Numbered from the stretch's first letter, positions 1 to 11,374 are shown. The stretch: DNA of 64,000 bases from Ridgeia piscesae (GCA_025642075.2 JAODUO010001319.1:215001-279000); one strand, 5' to 3'. A program made the numbers and translations. The notes: generated from the letters alone by a model not told the origin.

Positions 1-525
1 CGTGGCGTGTGCGTGTGGCGTGTGCGTGTGCGTGTGCGTGTGCGTGTGCGTGTGCGTGTGCGTGTGCGTGTGCGTGTGCGTGTGCGTGTGCGTGTGCGTG
101 TGCGTGTGCGTGTGCGTGTGCGTGTGCGTGTGCGTGTGCGTGCGTGTGCGTGTGCTGTGCGTGTGCGTGTGCTGTGCGTGTGCGTTGCGTGTGCGTGTGC
201 GTGTGCGTGTGCGTGTGCGTGTGCGTGTGCGTGTGCGTGTGCGTGTGCGTGTGCGTGTGCGTGTGCGTGTGCGTGCGTGTGCGTGTGCGTGTGCGTGTGC
301 GTGTGCGTGTGCGTGTGCGTTGCAGTGCGTGTGCGTGCTGTGCGTGTGCGTGTGCGTGTGCGTGTGCGTGTGCGTGTGCGTGCGCGTGCGCGTGCGCGTG
401 CGCGTGCGCGTGCGCGTGCGCGTGCGTGCGCTGCGGTGCGCGTGCGCGTGCGCGTGCGCGTGCGCGTGCGCGTGCGTGTGCCTATGTTAGGCGGCGTGCG
501 TGCGTGCGTGCGTGCGTGTGTGTAA
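1..525. repeat. (GTGTGC)n hexanucleotide microsatellite, window edge
   Basis: A GTGTGC array with occasional slips runs to about 380, becomes GCGTGC-rich to about 475, and ends in GTGC tetramers. Open frames through it are low-complexity artefacts. By comparison with later copies it is the microsatellite part of a unit U whose beginning lies outside the window. Confidence 0.95.
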
Positions 526-966
526 TAGAGATTTAGAGAAAGTGAGCGCACACAAAAACACACTTCCCACTCATTCTCACACACCATCACATTCAGAATA
601 GTGCGTTTGGAAGAAATATCGCTTGCTTTCTTTTCTCCGGAAACCACACGTAGCCGGAGTTGCGCAGATTGACGTGAATGGACAGAAAAACAAGTTCGGG
701 GCAGGAGATATGTCGAGAGGCTTTATGCAGTCTTCCGTAGAGAGAGAATACGATGTCCAGACATCTGTAACAGACTCCACATCGAAAGGGATCCCAAAGT
801 AAGTAATACTTTATACGTTTGTGTTTTCACCGTCTCGTTGTCACCGTGACCCAACAACATAGCGAGTGTGTGAGTTGTGCTGGAATTTGCCTATAGAGTG
901 CATTTGGTTATTTTGATCTAGGCGAAATATACGTATTCAAGCAGTAAGATAATGTATGTCTGCCTG
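526..966 (+). repeat. Unit U, first copy, left part
   Basis: This block shares ordered sequence with 8062-8490 and 9750-10120, and in part with 7590-7870. Landmarks are GTGCGTTTGG near 601, GGAGTTGCGCAG near 655, CCAGACATCTGTAACAG near 755, TTTATACGTTTGTG near 810 and a CTCGTTGTCACCGTGA block near 833. The copy is cut at 966 by a transposon and resumes at 5919. No gene is supported; the short minus-strand frame at 577-780 lies within the repeat. Confidence 0.8.
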
Positions 967-1004
967 TGGCCAGGTGCATGACACACACCTAAAGGCGGGT
1001 TTAC

Positions 1005-1130
1005 ACTATGCAACGCTGCTGCTTGCAACGTGAGTCACGGTTGCTTGCAACACCGTTGCAGCCAGATCGCCTAGTGTAAACATAACATCGCATACAGCGG
1101 CGTCTCATGAGACCGCTGCTTGCAACGGTC
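1005..1130. promoter_or_regulatory. Subterminal GCTTGCAAC repeats, inner element left end
   Basis: Several copies of GCTTGCAAC occur within 125 bp of the left terminus, mixed with a second GTGTAAAC box and a CGTCTCATGAGACCG palindrome. The right end (4290-4390) has matching GTTGCAAGCAAC and GTTGCTTGCAAC sites. Repeated subterminal motifs of this kind often bind transposase; that role is inferred here. Confidence 0.5.
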
Positions 1131-1263
1131 TCATGGATAGGGAAGGTTCTATTCCGTGCGACATTGTCTCTTGGTTGCATGGAATTTGTCCAATCACAGG
1201 CAGTGACCGCGAGTGACGTATAGCTTTCGAAAGCATTGCAGCGAGTTGTTGGTGCTCGGCAGA

Positions 1264-2830
1264 TTAATACTAATAATAATAATGACTTCTTATGCGCCAA
1301 TATCCTCGAAGATCAAGCTCAGTGGCGCGACAAAACCAAGGGGTTAAGCAATTGCGTAAACGTAGAACAGTGCGTGAGTCGTTGATGGATGGACGAAGGT
1401 TCTAGGAAGCTAAGGAGGATAGGCAGCATTAAAGAGATATGTTTTAGACGTCGGCGGAAAGAAACTATATTACCTTCCGACTTGACACTGACAGGAAGCG
1501 AATTCCACAGAGTTGGTGCAGCAACCGAGAAAGCTCGGGTCCCAGCTTTCGTCTTAACCCGAGGGATGTAAAGTGGGTTACTATTGGTTGAGCGTAGCTC
1601 TCTGGAATTCCTTGCTGGAGTTAGCATTGAGTTTAGATATGTTGGTTGTTTAGATGCGAGTGCTTGATAAGATATTGTGCAAATCTTGAAAATAATGCGA
1701 TAATGCACAGGGAGCCAGTGCAATGATTTTAGAAGCGGCACCGAGCTAGAAAAACGAGGAGAACGCGTAACTACCCTTGCCAAGCAGTTCTGGACACGTT
1801 GAAGTCTTGCAATATCCTTGTTCGCAGTATTGTAAAGGAGGGAATTGCAGTAGTCAAGTCTGCTGCTTACTAGAGCTGTCGCGATGGTTTTAGCAACAGA
1901 AAGTGATAAAAATATCTGCGAATACGACGAAGATCACGGATATGGTAGAAACAGCAACGGCATGTTTTTGATATGTGCTGTTTGAAATTGAAGCTTTCGT
2001 CAAAGTTAACTCCGAGATTTGAAACTGAGGGGGCTGGTGTTACACTCTGATGTAGGATATGTGTCGGGAAAAAGCCGTCGAGTTTTCCACGCTGCGTTAC
2101 GGTACCAATGATGATAAAATCGGTCTTGTTTGCATTTGACTTTAGTTTACTATTTTTCATCCAAAGGGAGACATCTTGGAGACAATCCCTGAGCTGGTTT
2201 AAGGAGCGGCTAGCATCTGGTGTAGTCAACGAAATGTAGATTTGGGTGTCATCGGCATAAAGGTGATGATCCAAGTTGTGACCTTGGATAACAGAGCTTA
2301 AAGGTGTTGTATATAAAGTGAAAAGCAAAGGCCCCAAAACAGAACCCTGTGGGACACCACATGACGTGGGCAACATGTCTGAAAAGCAGTTACATAGTTT
2401 AATGGCTTGCTGTCTGTCAGTAAGATATGAAGTAAACCAGCTCAGGGCTGTGCCAGATATGCCGTACTATGTTGATAGACGTGTAATGAGAACATTGTGG
2501 TCGATGGTATCGAAAGCGGCGGATAGGTCAAGCAGAGTCAGGGCGGTAACTTTTCCATTGTCGATGTTGAGGTTAATGTCATTGTGTACTTTAAAAAGAG
2601 CAGTTTCTGTAGAAAATGAAATTGTTTATATGCAGACTGCGACACATTGGATAGACCATTTTTGTAGATGTGAGATCTGAGACGATTAGCTAAGTATTTT
2701 TGAGATGAAGCTTAGGTTGGAAATAGGTCTGTAACTGTTTAATTCTTCTTTAGGCAGAGTTGGTTTCTTAAGAACTGGATTAACATGGGCACATTAAAAA
2801 TCGTCAGGGAAAAAGCCGTAGCATAAAGAT
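1264..2830 (-). pseudogene. CR1/L2-like LINE reverse transcriptase fragment, 5'-truncated, decayed
   Basis: Read on the minus strand, the fragment begins near 2830 with a segment like FPDDF..CAHVNPVLKK, passes a SYRPISNLSFISKIL block and [17 protein letters not shown], then GVPQGSVLGPLLFTLY and the catalytic YADD box (2248-2259). It ends with a C-terminal HWLPVHYRIIFK ... GTRAFSVAAPTLWNSLP block (1319-1783). That order is the RT palm and C-terminus of jockey-supergroup non-LTR retrotransposons. Stops and frameshifts break it, for example the TAG after LITRLST near 2470. The 3' end is a GGCGC motif followed by an ATT-repeat tail (about 1268-1283), usual for CR1/L2-type elements. The endonuclease is absent, so this is a 5'-truncated dead copy lying inside the inner transposon. 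Confidence 0.85.
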
Positions 2831-2834
2831 GAAT

Positions 2835-4240
2835 ATTCTGTTATTGGTTTAATATTTGTTTAATTGGTCAATTCTACGAAAAACACCATTTGTTGTTTTA
2901 TACATACTTGAGGAGTACCATCATTGCGGGTCATGGCAGCGTTATCGCAGGGAAAAATCGATACGTATTTGAAGGTAGGTATCGCTGACAATATTCGAAG
3001 CGGCGCTTACTTGTTTTTATCGCCCATATCAACAATGTTACGCACATACTTATCATGTAGTGCTTTATAGGGCGAGTGTATGTTTCTTATAAATATAATG
3101 ATTATATAATGGTGTGTATTACAAAGAGTTTTATACTACAACAAAAATATTAATTCATTTTGTGTCCCAAAGAATCTCTTTAAAAAATGTAATGTACACA
3201 ATTGTAACTAATCATATTAACATAAGTAGTTCATATAATAATATGCCTACATTTCATTACAAAAAGTGTTTTATTCATCACTAAAACCCAGACAACATAT
3301 CAAAACAAATTACTCCATATACGTTTCTAGTTTGTGCTCCATGTACACTATCAGTATACTATACATAATTGGTAAGCCAATATAAACAGAAAATATGTCA
3401 TATTTTCAAAACAAAATATCTGAGTAATACAAATTAATATTAATTAAACACAATGTTGTAACAGTGTTATGTCTGTTCATGTGCCAGTATTTATTCCTCA
3501 CGCAATATAAAGTTATGAACTAATTGTGTTTTTTACATTTTGTTGTTGCAGTTAATGGAGTTACAGAAAGCAAGATATATATGCAGGCAATGATGTGTAC
3601 AGAGTGAAACCAATGACGGACAGTAAATATGGATTACACTATATCAGCTTCACGTAAAAGTTGCCATCTCCACATGTGGACAAGTTTCCTTGTTTCAGTG
3701 GCATCTCATCATAGAAGTCAAGTTATATAATACCATTTGATGCACATAAAATGTATTATGAATATAAGTATAGCACATAATTTGCAGCCCACTGAACATT
3801 ATTTTTAATTTAGCATATGTTATGCTAATATACGCACTCATTGGTAATGTATATTTCACAATATCATGATTGTGGACTCATAATTTCAGAATATAACTAC
3901 AAAATATATTTATTAATGTACTCACGAGTCATTTTATATGTCATCTTCTTTCAATACTTTCAAGTAATGTGTGCGGTTAGTTTAATAAAGAAATGCATTT
4001 TATATTGTTGTGTACTATTTATTTAATGTTGTTGGCCCACAAAGATCCCATAACATTGCCTCTACCACTAATGTATTTGTAATCAGTGTAATGTCATATC
4101 AGATATAAAATAAGCTAATTTTATGAGATTTTTTTATATTGGTTTGAATTTTAAAATCACTGGATAAAAGTGATTTTTACTCAGGTCTTAGAAAATTATT
4201 CCCAAATCCCCCCCTGATGCTACGCTACCATTGCTATGTA
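2835..4240. other. AT-rich interior of the inner transposon; no gene recognised
   Basis: No long open frame is present. A possible tiny two-exon ORF starts at ATG 2935 (MAALSQGKIDTYLK), reaches a GT donor at 2977, and could join an acceptor TTGTTGTTGCAG at 3551, giving about 27 codons before a stop. An AATAAA signal lies near 3985. This could be the remnant 5' end of a transposon protein; support is weak. Confidence 0.3.
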
Positions 4241-4689
4241 AGAGTGGCGCCACACGGTGGCCTGGAGACGAATTAATGTCTCGTCGCTGCAACCATGTTG
4301 CATAGTGTAGACATGCAAGAGGTGTTACGTTGCAAGCAACATCGTTCGGCCTTGACCTTTCTCAATCGCCTCGTTGCTTGCAACCGCGTTGCATAGTGTA
4401 AACCCGTCTTAAGTCCAAATCACACCCAATTTAGGGTAAATAACACATAGGTGACACCTAGCCAGTAGGAGCGTTTGCATGACACACCCAGCTGGGTTAT
4501 GTCACGAGTTAGGCGGAACTTTCTGGAGCAACTCGAAGCAGCCCTAACTGCAGCTGGGTGACTCACAGCGCGTTGTATCAATGGCAGCAGTGGTTTACTG
4601 CTTGTATAAATTCTACGACTGTCCTCATAATCATGCTAATAAGGGTGTTTACTTTCATGTCAGTCTGTCAGTGTTGAATTCTAATTACT

Positions 4690-5390
4690 AAATATTGACA
4701 AATTAAATTGCAATTATTATTAAATGATTTTTTACTTTGCATTTATTACCACTGTATATGTGATTGTACACAGTTCATAGTGACAGTATGTATATCTTCA
4801 TAAATATGGAAATTACGGCCTTTTACTAAGATGTGTAGGTCTATCACAGTGGCGTGCTTATTATAAAATATTGACTAATTAATTAAATTATTATTAAATG
4901 ATTTATTAATTTATATTTGTAACTTTCTATTAATGTAGTTATGCATATTGCATAATAATATGTGTAATTATCTTCATAATCATGGACATTATGGACTTTT
5001 GTTTTTGTGTTGATCTGTATACGAATATTGATTTATTTATTAATATTACATAACTATTAAATTATATCTCTTACCATAATTTAAGTTTTTTTTACAAATT
5101 GTATGTTTATATAAACATAATCATGGACATTGTGGCATTTTACAAAACCTTTTTCTGTCTGTTGAGATTACCCGCTAACTATCACCTATTAACTAATTTA
5201 TTATTTATTATTACATGACTAGTTAATACATATTTATTTTCATAATAAACGTGGTTATGCACACGGCATAATATGTATAAATATCTTCATATTTATGAAC
5301 TCTTCTGGTCTTAATTAGGATGTGTTGGTCTGTTAATTTGGTGCACTACTTAGATAACATTAACTAATTAACTGAATTAATTAGAATGAA
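4690..5390. repeat. Degenerate tandem repeat, about 170-180 bp unit, in the outer transposon
   Basis: About four diverged copies repeat the same order: TATTGACTAATTAATTAA and an ATTATTAAATG run, then a TATGCATATTGCATAAT-like block, TATCTTCATAATCATGGAC, and a GTGTTGATCTG-like end. Copies start near 4690, 4865, 5025 and 5190. The expansion lies inside the transposon body. Confidence 0.6.
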
Positions 5391-5532
5391 AAAAATTATA
5401 TTGCAAGTTTATTACTCCATTCAATGCATTTCAAAACACTGCAAACAGTATTTTAATAGTTATATAAATAACAACGTTATCCCATTTTAAATTCACTTTT
5501 ATTCAAATATTTATCAACAGAAAACACCAAAA

Positions 5533-5751
5533 CTAGCTCATTGCCAGTTTTTCTTTAGGTCGTTTTTCTGTCCCTGTTCGACAAGGTTGATTTGAATCGG
5601 CCTTGTAACAGGTCTTATATTTGCCGTATGCCTGTATTAAGGCCATAATCTCAGCATGAGAAAGGTTGTCCTTATAATTTCGCCGTTGTCTCACTGCTTC
5701 CACCATGAGGACTCTCAGAGGTGAAATGAATTTGGGAACATTTGTTCTCAA
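5533..5751 (-). pseudogene. Possible Myb/SANT-like protein fragment of a Harbinger-type element
   Basis: This is a 72-codon minus-strand frame in the right part of the outer transposon. It contains a basic, helix-rich stretch ending in SHAEIMALIQAYGKYK, which resembles the start of the Myb/SANT-like DNA-binding domains encoded by the second gene of PIF/Harbinger elements, followed by a short basic tail (EKRPKEKL). The family protein is normally several times longer and has three helices with spaced tryptophans; those are missing here, so the frame is at best truncated. Its position inside an element with a 3 bp target duplication is consistent with the call. It could equally be a chance frame. 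Confidence 0.35.
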
Positions 5752-5918
5752 AACGCGGCAATCCGCTTATCGGTTACTCGTGCCGGTATCCCCTAGTTGG
5801 GCGGCATCTGGGTGGCTGTTGTGCACCGCACCCAAATGCGGTAGCCCAGCTAGGTGACACCTAGAGAGATAGGGGTAATTTTACCGCCTAAGTTGGGTGC
5901 GTGTCATGCAACCGGCCA

Positions 5919-6160
5919 CTGATGGCGGTTTCTATGCACAGTTCCGACAAGGTTAGATGTTACGTGGGTTTAGGTTTAGGGAAACGTGTGTGCATGTGTG
6001 TTTGTGGATGGTTCCGGCTGATGTCATAGAAGTGCGCATGTACGCACGCGCGTGTGTGTATTTAAGATGAAAAAGCGTGCGCCTTCTCTCTATAAATACA
6101 TCTTAAACAGCTATACTATTTCATTTGTGATCACGAACTGGCGCACACTCACTCATATAC
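5919..6160 (+). repeat. Unit U, first copy, right part, resuming after the transposon
   Basis: Sequence from 5919 (CTGATGGCGGTTTCTATGCA) continues the unit interrupted at 966. It is comparable with GATGCCAGTTTCTACGCAAG at 7739 and with 8330 onward. The segment GTTCCGGCTGATGTCATAG near 6010 recurs near 10535 in the fourth copy. Confidence 0.7.
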
Positions 6161-7372
6161 AAGTACACACACACACACACGCACACACGCACACATGCAC
6201 ACATGCACACATGCACACACGCGCACACGCGCACACGCGCACACGCGCACACGCGCACACGCGCACACGCGCACACGCGCACACGCGCACACGCGCACAC
6301 GCGCACACGCGCACACGCGCACACGCGCACACGCGCACACGCGCACACGCGCACACGCGCACACGCACACGCACACGCACACGCACACGCACACGCACAC
6401 GCACACGCACGCGCACACGCACACGCACACGCACACGCACACGCACACGCACACGCACACGCACACGCACACGCACACGCACACGCACACGCACACGCAC
6501 ACGCACACGCACACGCACACGCACACGCACACGCACACGCACACGCACACGCACACGCACACGCACACGCACACGCACACGCACACGCACACGCACACGA
6601 CAGCACACGCACACGCACACGCAAAACGCACACGCACACGCACACGCACACGCACACGCACAACAGCACACGCACACGCACACGCACACGCACACGCACA
6701 CGCACACGCACACGCACACGCACACGCACACACACGCACACGCACACGCACACGCACGCACACGCACACGCACACGCAACGCACACGCACACGCACACGC
6801 ACACGCACACGCACACGCACACGCACACGCACACGCACACGCACACGCACACGCACACGCACGCAGCACACGCACACGACACGCACGCACACGCACGCGC
6901 CGCCACGCACCGCACACGCCACGCACCGACACGACAGCACGACAGCACCGCACCGCACCGCACGCACACGCCAGACACGCAAGCACCGCGCACGCAACGC
7001 ACACGCACACGCACACGCACACGCACGCACGCAACAACGCCGACACGCCAGCACGCCGCCGCACACGACACGCACCGACACGCACACGACACGCAAAGCA
7101 CACGCAACGCACACGCACACGCACGCACCGCACGCACACGCACACGCACGCCCGCGACGCACGCCCCACCGCCCACACGCACAAAGCACACGCACACGCA
7201 CCGCCACGCACACGCAACGCACACGCACCATCACGCACAGCACAGCACCATACCACCGACGCACACCACGCACAGCACCGCCACCAACGTCACGCACACG
7301 CACACGCCACGCACCGCACACGCACGCACACCATGCACGCTGCCACGCCAGCCCACACACGCACACACACTA
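6161..7372. repeat. 1.2 kb CACACG/CACG compound microsatellite
   Basis: (CA)n gives way to ACACGC octamers and hexamers, with a regular CACGCG higher-order period at about 6218-6365, then near-perfect CACACG to about 6860. From there to 7370 it decays into irregular CACG/CGCAC. All long frames across it, on both strands, are low-complexity artefacts. Confidence 0.95.
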
Positions 7373-7395
7373 TACATATATCATACACTAGATTA

Positions 7396-7399
7396 TGTA

Positions 7400-7491
<92 letters not shown>
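7396..7491. repeat. (TA)n microsatellite
   Basis: About 95 bp of nearly uninterrupted TA dinucleotide follows the CACACG tract. Other pure TA tracts occur at 11469-11537, 51681-51735 and 52918-52974, each next to another microsatellite or repeat. Confidence 0.95.
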
Positions 7492-7493
<2 letters not shown>

Positions 7494-7589
7494 TTTGTGT
7501 ATCTTATTTTATTGTTCACCAATGTGTTAGTCGCTGCATTTGTTAAATATACCGCTAAACGAGGGACATTATGACGTGACGTGATGCAG

Positions 7590-8062
7590 ATCACATTGTC
7601 CAGACATCTGTGACGAAAGGACCACAAAGTAAGTAATCATTTATACGTTTGTGTTTTCACCGTCTCGTTGTCACGGTGATTGAACAACACAGCGTGGGTC
7701 TATTCAAATTAAAGCGGTAAGAAAATGTATATCTTCCTGATGCCAGTTTCTACGCAAGGGTGCGACGGGGTTAATGTTAAATGAGTGTGGTCTTGTCGAA
7801 ACGTGTGTGTAACAGAGAACTTTGGAGAAAGGGCAGGTGCACACACAAACATACTTCCCTGTCGTTCTCGTTCTCTCCCTCTCATATACACGCAAAAACA
7901 CACACACGAATACACACATGAACACGCCCACACATTCAGACAGACACACAAGAACGCATATTCGCGAAAAACCCACACGCTCAAGCTTGGATTTACACTC
8001 ATACACGCACATATACACACACGCAAACAGACGCACAGTAAACACACACGCGCACACACATT
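7590..8062 (+). repeat. Unit U, second copy, with short CA-rich tract
   Basis: The copy starts with CCAGACATCTGTGACGAAAG near 7600, has TTATACGTTTGTG at 7641 and an uninterrupted version of the site where the outer transposon inserted in the first copy (7731-7745). It ends in a modest CA-rich tract (about 7885-8060). The segment before it (7492-7590) is not recognisably unit U. Confidence 0.75.
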
Positions 8063-8490
8063 CAGAATAGTGCGTTTGGCATATATATCGTTTGCTTTCT
8101 TTTGTCCGGGAACCACATGTAGGCGGAGTTGCGCAGATTGAAGAAAATGGATATGAACTTTAGTTGGGCGACAGGATATAGGCGTGATGCGAAGTCTTCC
8201 TTAGGGAGAGAACACAATCTCCAGACAATTGCAACAGATTGGCCAACGAAAGGGACGCCAAGGTGAGTACTCATTTATACGTTTGTGGGTCTACTCCAGT
8301 TAAGGCGGTAAGAAAATGTGTATCTTTTTCATGTCAGTTTCTACGCAAGGTTGCGACGTGGTTAGATACTACATCCGTGTGGTTTTGGCGAAACGTGTGT
8401 GTATATTAGAAATGTGGAGAAAGCGCCGGTGCGCACACAAGCACACTTCCGTCTTCCGTCTCGTTCTCTCTCTCCCTTTCATATACACAC
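8062..8490 (+). repeat. Unit U, third copy
   Basis: This copy is complete, from ATTCAGAATAGTGCGTTTGG through GGAGTTGCGCAG, TCCAGACAATTGCAACAG, the splice-donor-like CCAAG/GTGAGT at about 8257 and TTATACGTTTGTGG to the CT-rich lead-in of the next microsatellite. Confidence 0.8.
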
Positions 8491-9738
8491 TCTCTCTCTC
8501 ACACACGCACACACGCACACGCGCACACGCGCACACACGCACACACACACGCACACACGCACGCACGCACGCACGCACGCACGCACACACGCACCACGCA
8601 CACACGCACGCACGCACACAGGCACACACGCACACACGCACACACGCACACACGCACACACGCACACACGCACACACGCACACACGCACACACGCACACA
8701 CGACACCCCACAGCACAACACGCAACGACAACGCACACGCACACGCACACACGCACACACAGCACACGCACACACGCACACACGCACACACGCACACACG
8801 CACACACGCACACACGCACACACGCACACACGCACACACGCACACACACAGCACACACGCACACACGCACACACGCACACACGCACACACGCACACACGC
8901 ACACACGCACACACGCACACACGCACACACGCACACACGCACACACGCACACACGCACACACAGCAACGACAGCACACACGCACACACGCAACACGCACA
9001 CACGCACACACGCACACACGCAGACACGGCAAGCGACAGCACACACGACACACGACACACGCACCAGCACACACGCACACACGCACACACAGCACACACG
9101 CACACACGCACACACGCACCACGCACACGCACACACGCACACGCACACGACACACACACAGCCACACGCACACACGCAACACGCACACACGCACACACGC
9201 ACACCGCACACACGCACCACGACACACGCACACACGCCACACGCGCACACGCACACACGCACACACGCACACGCACACACGCACACACGCACACACGCAC
9301 ACACGCACACACGCACCCCGCACCACGCACGCAGCACACACGCACACGCACGCACGCACACACGCACACGCACACACGCACACACGCACCACACGCACAC
9401 ACGCACACACGCACACACGCACACACGCACACACGCACACACGCACACGCCACACGCACACGCACGCCACACGCACACACGCACACACGCACACACGCAC
9501 ACAGCACACACGCACACGCCCCGCACCCCGCACACACGCACACACGCACACGCACACACGCACACACGCACACACGCACACACGCACACACCCGCACACA
9601 CGCACACACGCACACACGCACACACGCACACACGCACACACGCACACACGCACACACGCACACACGCACACACGCACACACGCACACACGCACACACGCA
9701 CACACGCACACACGCACACACGCACACACGCACACACT
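8491..9738. repeat. 1.25 kb (ACACACGC)n microsatellite
   Basis: An octanucleotide CACACACG array has scattered interruptions such as ACACGACACCCCACAGC near 8700 and GCAACGACAGC near 8963. It is the microsatellite segment of the third unit U. Protein frames on both strands are artefacts. Confidence 0.95.
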
Positions 9739-9749
9739 ATACACGCACG

Positions 9750-10125
9750 CGCTCAAACACATTCAGGTTAGTCTGTTTGGCAAATATATCGTTTGTTTTC
9801 TTTTGGCCGGGAACCACACGTAGGCGGAGTTGCGCCGTTTGACGAAAAAGCACGTGACAGTTAGTTCGGCGACAGGAGAGATGTGGGGAGGCTTGGTGCA
9901 AAGACTTCCTTAGGAAGAGAAAACAGTGTCCAGACATTTGTAACAGAGTGTCCATCGTAAGGGACCCCAAGGTATCTAATCATTTATACGTTTGTGTTTA
10001 TACCGTCGCGTTGTCACCGTGACCCAACAACATAGCGTGAGTCTGTTGTGCCGGAAGTTGCCTATACAGTGCATTTGGCTATCTTAGTCTAAGTAAAATC
10101 TGCGAATTCAAGCAGCAAGACATTT
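9750..10125 (+). repeat. Unit U, fourth copy, left part
   Basis: It aligns with 590-960 almost throughout, including CACCGTGACCCAACAACATAG near 10015 and TGCCTATACAGTGCATTTGG near 10060. It is interrupted near 10125 by a LINE fragment and resumes at about 10506. Confidence 0.8.
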
Positions 10126-10126
10126 A

Positions 10127-10500
10127 CTACTTAATCCGCTTCGTGCCCACTGGCACGTAGGGCAGAATCAAGGGTCCTTCACTTTGTCCTGTCTGCAGCT
10201 TGCTTTGCAGCCTGACCGCAACTCAAATGTAGTTGTTCCAGTTATTTTTTGACTGTCCTCCATGTTTTTGGGTTGTCCACATCTTAGTGCTGTTTTGGAA
10301 ATACTGTCACCTTTCTTTCTTAAGACATGGCCAGTTCTGTACAGTTGCTTGTTTGAAATTTGTGGCCAGAATATTTTCAGTATGTTTCGAAGACACGTTG
10401 TGTGGAATGTAGACAGGTATTTGAGGTCACGTTCCGTTATACGCCAGCATTCTGAGCCATATAAAAGAGTAGAGAGGATACAGCTTTGATATAACTTCAA
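10127..10500 (-). pseudogene. RTE-like LINE, C-terminal fragment of the endonuclease/RT polyprotein
   Basis: The minus frame contains KLYQSCILSTLLYGSECWR followed by TERDLKYLSTFHTTCLRNIL and IFWPQISNKQLY, a conserved block near the C-terminus of a common invertebrate endonuclease-reverse transcriptase. After this the frame jumps to GHVLRKKGDSISKTALR, skipping the residues that normally lie between, which implies an internal deletion of a few tens of codons. The RT palm and endonuclease are absent here. The fragment lies inside the fourth unit U and is a dead insertion. Relics of the same family occur at 19.9-20.45 kb and 31.5-31.9 kb. Confidence 0.75.
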
Positions 10501-10550
10501 TAACGAAATGTGTATGCATGTGTGTTTGTGTATGGTTCCGGCTGATTTCA

Positions 10551-10763
<213 letters not shown>

Positions 10764-10765
10764 TT

Positions 10766-11374
10766 CACCACCACCACCACCACAACCACCACCACCACCA
10801 CCACCACCACCACCACCACCACCACCACCACCACCACCACCACCACCACCACCACACCACCACCAACCACAACCACCACCACCACCACCACCACCACCAC
10901 CACCACCACCACCACCACCACCACCACCACCCACACCACCACCACCACCACCACCACCACCACCACCACCACCACCACCACCACCACCACCACCACCACC
11001 ACCACCACCACCACCACCACCACCACCACCACCACCACCACCACCACCACCACCACCCACCACCACCACCACCACCACCACCACCACCACCACCACCACC
11101 ACCACCACCACCACCACCACCACCACCACCACCACCACCACCACCACCACCACCACCACCACCACCACCACCACCACCACCACCACCACCACCACCACCA
11201 CCACCACCACCACCACCACCACCACCACCACCACCACCACCACCACCACCACCACCACCACCACCACCACCACCACCACCACCACCACCACCACCACCAC
11301 CACCACCACCACCACCACCACCACCACCACCACCACCACCACCACCACCACCACCACCACCACCACCACCACCA
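10766..11374. repeat. (ACC)n trinucleotide array, about 600 bp
   Basis: About 200 ACC triplets occur, with slips near 10853-10870, 10928 and 11057; the last ~315 bp is perfect. The minus strand is (GGT)n. Poly-H, poly-P, poly-T, poly-G and poly-V frames are artefacts. Confidence 0.97.

Larger units (their letters stand above)
993..4409. mobile_element. Inner DNA transposon nested in the left arm of the outer element
   Basis: The left terminus AGGCGGGTTTACACTATGCA is matched by AGACGGGTTTACACTATGCA at the right end read in reverse complement, a near-perfect terminal inverted repeat of at least 25 bp. TAA flanks both sides (990-992 and 4410-4412), the 3 bp TWA target duplication typical of PIF/Harbinger elements. 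Subterminal copies of a palindromic GTTGCTTGCAAC motif occur at both ends and could be transposase-binding sites. The 3.4 kb interior holds a LINE fragment and AT-rich DNA but no recognisable transposase, so the element is probably non-autonomous. Confidence 0.8.
967..5918. mobile_element. Outer non-autonomous DNA transposon, PIF/Harbinger-like, split by a nested element
   Basis: The left end begins TGGCCAGGTGCATGACAC and the right end, reverse-complemented, begins TGGCCGGTTGCATGACAC, so these are imperfect terminal inverted repeats. Both ends abut the trinucleotide CTG (964-966 and 5919-5921), a 3 bp target-site duplication. Unit U copies at about 7731-7745 and 8325-8345 run straight through the same point and act as paralogous empty sites. 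Removing the nested element leaves about 1.53 kb. A palindromic TAGGTGACACCTA lies near both ends (about 4450 and 5853). A 3 bp duplication plus an internal Myb/SANT-like frame fits PIF/Harbinger, but no DDE transposase is visible. The existence of the element is well supported; the superfamily is inferred. Confidence 0.75.

Noticed and set aside
6052..7546. Several long open frames (up to 490 codons) on both strands
   Set aside because: They are His/Thr/Arg/Ala or Cys/Val dipeptide runs produced by the CACACG microsatellite in every frame.
8316..9842. A 508-codon plus frame and matching minus frames
   Set aside because: Entirely low complexity over the ACACACGC array; only the last ~25 codons fall in unit U.
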